From the NCBI GenBank assembly GCA_038230975.1, contig JBBRMF010000192.1, forward strand, positions 1 through 10,032: a stretch of DNA of 10,032 nt, read 5' to 3'. Each line of letters begins with the position of its first letter. Positions within the stretch are counted from its first letter, which is position 1. Source of the stretch: JANXVV01 sp038230975 (GTDB lineage Bacteria > Planctomycetota > Phycisphaerae > Tepidisphaerales > Tepidisphaeraceae). The notes beneath the pieces were generated by a model that saw only the letters and a program-made list of their open reading frames with translations, did no database searches and had not been told where the DNA came from. This document shows, one piece after another, positions 5,347 to 10,032 of this stretch. The position numbers and the translations under genes are program-made.

Positions 5347-6639
5347 ATGCGAATTCATCATTGGGTTGGAATATTGGCGATGGCGTGCGGCACGATTTCG
5401 GCGCGCGGTGAAGATTGGGGACAGTTCCGCGGATCGGACGGGACTGCGGTGAGTCATGATGCCGCCCCGCCGGTGGAGTGGAGCAATACAAATCATCTGG
5501 CCTGGAAGACGGTGCTGCCGGGGCCGGGGACTTCCAGTCCGATTGTGGTGGGGGATCGTGTGTTTGTCACCTGTTTCACGGGACAGAACGAAGATGGGAC
5601 GGCGGTTGATCCTTCGAAACTCAAACGACATCTCATCTGCATCAATCGTCGCGACGGAAAAATTAACTGGACGACGGACGTCAGTGCTGTGCTGCCGGAA
5701 GATCCTTACCGTGGGTTTTTAACCGAGCATGGTTATGCCAGCAGCACTCCGGCGAGCGATGGGGAAAATGTATATGTCTTTTTCGGGAAGAGTGGCGTAC
5801 TGGCGTTCGATCTGGAAGGACACAAACTCTGGCATACGAACGTGGGGAAGGAGTCGGACAAACGGGGATGGGGATCCGGATCAAGTCTGCTGCTTTACAA
5901 GAACATGGTGATTGTGAACGCATCGAGCGAAAGCCAATCGATTCGGGCGTTGAATAAGAAAACGGGGAAAGAGATTTGGAAAGCTGAAGCGTCGACGTTG
6001 AGCTTGTGTTTCGGGACGCCAACGGTGGTGGAACTGCCGGGTGGGAAAGCGGAGCTGATTGTTTCCGCGCCCGGGGAAGTGTGGGGATTGAACCCGGAGA
6101 CAGGGAAGTTGCTGTGGTTTGCGGGCATTCGCACGGCGAGGAATGTGTGCCCGAGCCTCGCAACGGCAGATGGGATTATTTTCGCGATGGGCGGGTTTGA
6201 AACGCACGGTACATCAGCGATACGAGCGGGCGGACAGGATGACGTGAGTAAATCGCATGTGCTGTGGTCGGTGCCGCAGTGTTCTTACATTCCGTCACCT
6301 CTGATTTCGAAGGGTCATTTGTACTGGGTGGATGACAGCGGAAAAGCAATGTGCATGAATGCGAGCGACGGGAAGGTGAAGAAGGAAGTTCGACTTCCCA
6401 TCAAGAGCAAGGGCGGGCGCATGAAGCCGGTTTATGCATCGGTGGTGATGGCGGGAGACGAGCTCATCGCGGTGAGCCGCAGCGGTGGAGTGTGTGTTTT
6501 GTCGGCGACGCCGGAGTTGAAGGTTCTGGGAACGAATCATTTGGAAGATGACAGTGAGTTTAATGCGACGCCGGCGGTGAGTCAGGGTCAGTTATTTTTA
6601 CGTTCGAATCGCGCTGTGTATTGCATCGCGAATCAATGA
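5347..6639 (+). CDS. Exported PQQ-like beta-propeller repeat protein
   Basis: 430 aa. Residues 1-21 form a signal peptide (basic MRIHH, hydrophobic WVGILAMACGTISA), with the mature protein starting near EDWGQFRG. WGQFRGSDGTAVS is the usual opening of planctomycete outer-membrane-biogenesis/BamB-like PQQ propellers. Blade signatures of the form (L/I/M)N-x-x-(D/T)GK-x-x-W appear near 99-108 (INRRDGKINW), 202-211 (LNKKTGKEIW) and 248-257 (LNPETGKLLW), with a weaker one at 337-346. Fold prediction is strong, but the ligand is not. Many such proteins carry the WD40-like fold without binding PQQ, and I see no dehydrogenase active-site motif. AGGAGA lies 7 nt before the ATG. The next gene begins 45 bp downstream on the same strand and is probably co-transcribed. 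Role unknown; extracytoplasmic scaffold or sugar-related function is a guess. Confidence 0.88.
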   Translation: MRIHHWVGILAMACGTISARGEDWGQFRGSDGTAVSHDAAPPVEWSNTNHLAWKTVLPGPGTSSPIVVGDRVFVTCFTGQNEDGTAVDPSKLKRHLICINRRDGKINWTTDVSAVLPEDPYRGFLTEHGYASSTPASDGENVYVFFGKSGVLAFDLEGHKLWHTNVGKESDKRGWGSGSSLLLYKNMVIVNASSESQSIRALNKKTGKEIWKAEASTLSLCFGTPTVVELPGGKAELIVSAPGEVWGLNPETGKLLWFAGIRTARNVCPSLATADGIIFAMGGFETHGTSAIRAGGQDDVSKSHVLWSVPQCSYIPSPLISKGHLYWVDDSGKAMCMNASDGKVKKEVRLPIKSKGGRMKPVYASVVMAGDELIAVSRSGGVCVLSATPELKVLGTNHLEDDSEFNATPAVSQGQLFLRSNRAVYCIANQ

Positions 6640-6684
6640 AGGTGTTCGTTTTTGGAGAAACGAGTTTTACGTAAGGAGTCTCCC

Positions 6685-7083
6685 ATGAAGCGTCTTTCTA
6701 TTATGATTCTGTCGCTTGGTCTCTGTGCCGGCGCGTCTCTTTCTCATGCTGCCGATGCGCCTCCGCAACAGGATGGACCTCCGCCGCGCGATGCCGGTGG
6801 CCCACCGCCGCCCCCTCCCGGTGGTGGTGGTTTCCATCTTCTTCCGCGATTCGTTGCCGACAAGCTCAATCTGAGCGAAGACCAGCAAAAGCAACTCGCG
6901 GATCTGGAGAAGGAAACCAAGGATAAGCTGGCGAAAATTCTGTCACCCGAGCAGCTCAAGACACTGGAACAATCCCGACCGCCGCGCGGTGGTCCGGGCG
7001 GCGGTGGTCCGGGCGCTGGCGATCACGGTGGTCCGGGTGGAGATCACCCGGCTGGCGGTCGTCCGGCGCGTCCTCCGAAATAA
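6685..7083 (+). CDS. Small exported Pro/Gly-rich Spy/CpxP-like protein
   Basis: 132 aa from the ATG at 6685, chosen because TAAGGAG stands 6 nt upstream; a TTG at 6652 is in frame but lacks one. A signal peptide covers 1-22 (MKRLSIMILSLG ... LSHA, cleavage before AD). A Pro/Gly linker follows (26-49). A charged helical segment (about 55-96) reads LNLSEDQQKQLADLEKE and ILSPEQLKTLEQ, like the LTxxQ repeats of Spy/CpxP periplasmic chaperones. The C-terminal tail (99-132) is Gly/Pro/His/Arg-rich and disordered-looking. It is shorter than Spy and has only one helical block, so a chaperone role is not established. It probably shares a transcript with the propeller gene and is followed by a strong terminator. 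Confidence 0.8.
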   Translation: MKRLSIMILSLGLCAGASLSHAADAPPQQDGPPPRDAGGPPPPPPGGGGFHLLPRFVADKLNLSEDQQKQLADLEKETKDKLAKILSPEQLKTLEQSRPPRGGPGGGGPGAGDHGGPGGDHPAGGRPARPPK

Positions 7084-7135
7084 TCCGTGCGACGTCAGTA
7101 GCCTCGATGCAGTTTGCTCGTCGCAGCGGAATCTT

Positions 7136-7175
7136 GATAGTGGCAGCCCGAACACTTGTTCGGGCTGCCGCTGTT
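7136..7175 (+). terminator. Strong hairpin terminator
   Basis: GGCAGCCCGAAC (7142-7153) pairs perfectly with 7158-7169 around an ACTT loop. On the plus-strand RNA the stem extends outward to about 18 bp with G-U pairs (7136-7141 with 7170-7175). The following T-run is short (TTTAATG), but the position, 50 nt after the Spy-like gene and 49 nt before the next start, fits a transcription boundary. Confidence 0.75.
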
Positions 7176-7223
7176 TAATGCGTCGCTGTTTTCTATCGAT
7201 TCAATGCTGAGCAGGAGCACTTG

Positions 7224-8444
7224 ATGCAACGAAGCATTTTGCGGATCTCGATCGATTGGCTGCTGCTGGTTTTGATGACAGTCGGGATCGAAGGATGTGC
7301 AACCTCACCTCAAACTCATGTGCTTTGTGGAATTGATGTTTTAGCGCGCGACCACTTCAAAGCCATGGAAGGTTGTCACGTCGCGCTGATTACCAATCAA
7401 ACGGGTCTCGATCGAGAAGGTCATCGCACGGCTTCATTGTTGGCCGCTGCCGGGAACTTCAAACTGATCTGTCTGCTTTCTCCGGAACATGGCTTATACG
7501 GCAACGTCGACGAACGACTCGGCAATGCAACCGATCCGGAAACGGAGCTGAAAGTTTACAGCCTCTATGGCAAGACTACTCGCCCGACCGATGAAATGCT
7601 GGAAGGCGTCGACACGCTTGTTTTTGACATCCAGGATGTTGGGGCTCGCTTCTACACCTACAGCAGCACGCTCGGAATCTGCATGGAAGAAGCAGCCAGG
7701 CGAAAGCTGAAATTCGTGTTACTCGACCGCCCAAACCCGGTGACCGGACTAAGCGTGGATGGCCCCATTGCCGACGCGGAGCATTTTGGATTTACCGCCT
7801 ATGGCCCGATGCCCGTAACGCACGGAATGACGTTCGGAGAACTCGCCCGGCTGTACAACGATGCGTGGGGCATCCACGGTGATTTGACGGTTGTGCCCAT
7901 GGAGAACTGGCGACGCAGTATGTGGTATGACCAGACCGGACTTCGATGGGTGAACCCGTCTCCGAATCTTCGGAACCTGACGGCAGCCACACTTTACCCG
8001 GCGATCTGTCTGCTTGAAGCCACGAACGTTTCCGTCGGACGCGGTACGGATCAGCCGTTCGAACAATTCGGTGCGCCCTGGATGGATGGCTTAAAACTCG
8101 CCGATGCGTTGAACGGGCAGCATCTTCCCGGATTGAGTTTCATCCCCGTTGAATTTACGCCACAAGCGAGTACGTTTAAGGGTCAAAAATGTCGTGGTGT
8201 TCAGATCGTTCTTACAAATCGCGAACGATTCAAAACAATGCGCAGTGGTGTGACGATCGTGTGGGTCATCCGTAATCTTTTCGGAACGTCATTTCAATCC
8301 AGCAAAGTGGAAAAGCTTTTGCAAAACAAAGAAGCGATGGTCGCGATCGCGCAGGCGAAGGATCCAAGGGTCATCGAATCAGTTTGGCAACCCTTATTAC
8401 AGAAGTTCAAGTTGCTGCGATTGAAATATCTGATTTACGAATAG
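7224..8444 (+). CDS. namZ: DUF1343 lipoprotein, NamZ-type exo-beta-N-acetylmuramidase
   Basis: 406 aa from the ATG at 7224 (GGAG about 7 nt upstream; a TTG directly before it is a less likely start). N-terminal hydrophobic segment WLLLVLMTVGIEGC gives a plausible lipobox with Cys25, so the protein is probably a lipoprotein, although Glu at -2 is unusual. The NamZ/YbbC domain starts near 35 (GIDVLARDHF). It contains ALITNQTG (54-61), LLSPEHG (84-90) with the presumed catalytic Glu88, FDIQDVGARFYTY (134-146), LDRPNP (167-172), HGMTFGELARLYN (200-212), YPAICLLE (258-265) and RGTDQPFEQFGAPW (273-286). B. subtilis NamZ releases MurNAc from the non-reducing ends of peptidoglycan fragments, so a role in muropeptide salvage or in degrading other cells' walls is likely. 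No MurQ, MurK or transporter is in view. Length and motifs look intact. Confidence 0.9.
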   Translation: MQRSILRISIDWLLLVLMTVGIEGCATSPQTHVLCGIDVLARDHFKAMEGCHVALITNQTGLDREGHRTASLLAAAGNFKLICLLSPEHGLYGNVDERLGNATDPETELKVYSLYGKTTRPTDEMLEGVDTLVFDIQDVGARFYTYSSTLGICMEEAARRKLKFVLLDRPNPVTGLSVDGPIADAEHFGFTAYGPMPVTHGMTFGELARLYNDAWGIHGDLTVVPMENWRRSMWYDQTGLRWVNPSPNLRNLTAATLYPAICLLEATNVSVGRGTDQPFEQFGAPWMDGLKLADALNGQHLPGLSFIPVEFTPQASTFKGQKCRGVQIVLTNRERFKTMRSGVTIVWVIRNLFGTSFQSSKVEKLLQNKEAMVAIAQAKDPRVIESVWQPLLQKFKLLRLKYLIYE

Positions 8445-8532
8445 TTAAGATTTCATCAATGTCCGGAAAAGCTGATGGATTTGGCCGTCTGATAGTTTAC
8501 GATATTTCTCCCCGGTGAGGATCTAAAGTACC

Positions 8533-8835
8533 TTGGCGGGAAAAGCTGACAAATTTATCTGGGTGGTTTGCATGGAAGCACGCGAGAATGAAGCGACGGG
8601 TATCGTTCCCTTCAACTGGCAGGAAAAAGTTTCGCCCGAACCTGTGGAGATTGCTCGATTCATGAGCAAATTCGGCAATGCGGAAATGTTGTCCGTCATC
8701 GCCTGTGAAGACGGATGCTATGACATTCTTCGTAATGGTAAATCCATCGCTCCTCATCCGTGGAAACCCAATGAACTCGATGATTGCGTCAAGACACTAT
8801 GCCAACTGACCGGCACAGACCTTGATGTCACTTGA
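8533..8835 (+). CDS. Hypothetical small protein
   Basis: About 100 aa from a TTG at 8533, the first possible start after an in-frame TAA at 8524. GAGGA is about 11 nt upstream, longer than usual. An ATG at 8572 (87 aa, beginning MEARENEA) is the alternative. The composition (three Trp, mixed charged and hydrophobic stretches) and codon pattern look coding, while the opposite-strand frame over the same bases looks less natural. No signal peptide, membrane helix or known motif is seen, so it is probably cytoplasmic. I do not recognise the family. It begins 88 bp after the NamZ-like gene and may share its transcript. Its start lies beside a local direct repeat. Confidence 0.5.
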   Translation: MAGKADKFIWVVCMEARENEATGIVPFNWQEKVSPEPVEIARFMSKFGNAEMLSVIACEDGCYDILRNGKSIAPHPWKPNELDDCVKTLCQLTGTDLDVT

Positions 8836-8939
8836 TATCAGTGGTCTCTGAGCCACATCAACATTCCTTTGCTTTGGCGGGTAACATATCATCGTGCCAG
8901 TTTCGATGAATTGAACCCCCCATTGTAAGGAGTGAACGA

Positions 8940-9737
8940 ATGACGACCTCGATCAAGACTCGCCTGACTGCCGCCGCTTTGGCGGCCATCTGCTGCCTCT
9001 CAACAAGTCGAATGAACTTCGCCGAAGATTCGGCACCCAAATCCCCCGGCGCGACCGCGACCGTGGCGGCTACCGAGTCAATCGCCAATACCCTGACGGA
9101 CACCGAAAAAGCCGCCGGTTGGAAACTCCTCTTCGACGGCAAATCCCTCGACGGCTGGCACAACTTCAAGAAAACCGATGTCCGCCCGGGTTGGCAGGTC
9201 AAGGAAGGAACGCTGGCCTGTGTGGATCCGCACAATGCCGGTGATCTTTGCACAAAAGACCGGTACGACTCGTTTGAACTGCAACTGGATTACAACATCT
9301 CAAAAGGCGGCAACAGCGGCATCATGTATCATGTGATCGACAAAGGCGGCGCTGTCTGGGCGACCGGACCGGAAGTTCAACTGGAAGATAATCAGGAAGC
9401 CAAAGACCCGATTCGGTGCGGTTGGCTTTATGCACTGTATCAACCGCCCATCGATCCAAAAACGAATAAACCGCTTGATGCGACCAAGCCGGTGGGGGAA
9501 TGGAACCATGTCCGCCTGCTGATCTCACCGGAAAAGTGCGAACATGAAATCAATGGCGTGAAGTATTTCGAATACGTCCTGGGCAGTGAAGATTTCAATG
9601 CCCGCGTCGCCAAGAGCAAATTCGCGAGCATGCCGGATTTCGCCAAGTCACCCACGGGATATATCTCCCTTCAAGGCGATCATGGACAGGTGACGTTCCG
9701 GAACATCAAGGTGCGGGCGGTCGAAACGAAGAAATAA
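8940..9737 (+). CDS. Exported DUF1080 protein (3-keto-disaccharide hydrolase fold)
   Basis: 265 aa; GTAAGGAG lies 7-8 nt before the ATG. A signal peptide covers about 1-28 (KTRLTAAALAAICCLS, cleavage near FA-ED). An Ala/Thr-rich linker follows. The single DUF1080 domain (LamG/concanavalin-like jelly roll) spans about 58-261: GWKLLFDGKSLDGWHNF, FELQLDYNISKGGNSGIMY (112-130), GPEVQLEDN (143-151), GEWNHVRLLI (186-195) and GYISLQGDHGQVTFRNIKVR (240-259). This family is expanded in Planctomycetota. Some members hydrolyse 3-keto-glucosides formed by GFO/IDH/MocA oxidoreductases. GPEVQLEDN and the NSG-containing strand correspond to the conserved core. Substrate cannot be told from sequence. Preceded by a 104-bp gap after the small hypothetical gene, so possibly its own transcription unit. 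Confidence 0.9.
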   Translation: MTTSIKTRLTAAALAAICCLSTSRMNFAEDSAPKSPGATATVAATESIANTLTDTEKAAGWKLLFDGKSLDGWHNFKKTDVRPGWQVKEGTLACVDPHNAGDLCTKDRYDSFELQLDYNISKGGNSGIMYHVIDKGGAVWATGPEVQLEDNQEAKDPIRCGWLYALYQPPIDPKTNKPLDATKPVGEWNHVRLLISPEKCEHEINGVKYFEYVLGSEDFNARVAKSKFASMPDFAKSPTGYISLQGDHGQVTFRNIKVRAVETKK

Positions 9738-9750
9738 AGTTACAAATTCC

Positions 9751-9838
9751 AGCCATAGATGAACACGGATGAACACAGATTTAAGAGAAGATGATTTGCC
9801 TTTTCTTTATCTGTGCTTGTCTGTGCCCATCTGTGGCT
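9751..9838. repeat. Long imperfect inverted repeat of CACAGAT-type units
   Basis: Left arm 9751-9780 and right arm 9809-9838 are reverse complements at 23 of 30 positions, with a 28-nt spacer. All seven differences are transitions. Each arm is itself built of short near-repeats (GATGAACACGGATGAACACAGAT on the left; CTGTGCTTGTCTGTGCC on the right). It begins 13 nt after the DUF1080 stop codon, so it could end or protect that transcript. I recall similar CACAGATGAACACAGAT elements scattered in planctomycete and verrucomicrobial genomes, unchecked here. Confidence 0.8.
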
Positions 9839-10032
9839 GATTTTGGTTTGGTCATCGCAAATACTGAATGCTCCCCTTTTCTCGCCCGTCGATGGATCGC
9901 ATACCTGGCAAGCCATCTAGAGCATTTTTCATTTTGGTGTATCGCCGGATCGGATACTTGCGTGGTGTAGGGTGGGCGTACTCTCATCTTCTGGAAAGTC
10001 TTGTGACCCTCTCGATCCGCTGGCGTTCGAGA
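9839..10032. other. No recognisable gene at the window end
   Basis: No frame with a recognisable product is present. The last bases hold a short TCTCGA ... TCGAGA inverted repeat (6 bp, 11-nt loop) that may be chance. The stretch may be the upstream region of a gene beyond the window. Confidence 0.4.

Noticed and set aside
6652..6684. TTG start for the Spy-like protein
   Set aside because: It would add a charged 11-residue segment in front of a good signal peptide; the ATG at 6685 has TAAGGAG at proper spacing.
8497..8757. 86-residue minus-strand frame opposite the small hypothetical gene
   Set aside because: It is shorter, has no clear ribosome binding site, and runs against all neighbouring genes; the plus-strand frame has better codon pattern. 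The choice is not certain.
9751..9838. CRISPR-like array
   Set aside because: The repeats are inverted and degenerate, units are under 12 nt and there are no unique spacers of regular length.

Overview
The window looks like chromosomal DNA from a Planctomycetota-type bacterium, possibly close to Phycisphaerae. The grounds are secreted DUF1080 and PQQ-like propeller proteins, a DUF1343/NamZ-type lipoprotein, a Gly/Pro-rich Spy-like exported protein, and two kinds of long dispersed-type inverted repeat. Verrucomicrobiota is the main alternative. The phylum call is inference from gene content, because there is no rRNA or other marker gene.

Left part (1-2870): a short C-terminal remnant of a PIN-domain protein (188-358, +) is followed by a minus-strand nitrogen operon. 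An AmtB ammonium channel (928-2688) is transcribed first and a P-II signal protein (447-791) second. A 13-bp hairpin lies between the two genes, and a good intrinsic terminator (362-407) follows the P-II gene. The P-II protein lacks the T-loop Tyr51 that is uridylylated in enteric GlnB/GlnK.

Centre (2689-5116): a 955-bp, partly AT-rich, divergent intergenic region separates amtB from an NtrC-architecture response regulator (3644-5116, +). Each side has a sequence that fits a sigma-54 -24/-12 promoter with exact GG-N10-GC spacing (2855-2870 on the minus strand, 3468-3483 on the plus strand). Each also has an upstream TGC-N11-GCA element. The regulator keeps its receiver, Walker A and Fis-type HTH. 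It has lost the GAFTGA loop, the Walker B glutamate, the sensor I asparagine and one arginine of the putative finger, so it probably cannot activate sigma-54 polymerase itself. This is the most interesting feature of the window: a nitrogen locus with sigma-54-like promoters beside a degenerate enhancer-binding protein.

Right part (5117-10032): all genes are on the plus strand and most products look exported. They are a PQQ-type beta-propeller protein, a small Pro/Gly-rich Spy-like protein, a strong terminator, a NamZ/DUF1343 lipoprotein (MurNAc release from peptidoglycan fragments), a small unrecognised protein, and a DUF1080 (LamG-like sugar-hydrolase fold) protein. The last 295 bp hold a long imperfect inverted repeat built from CACAGAT-type units and no gene I can recognise.
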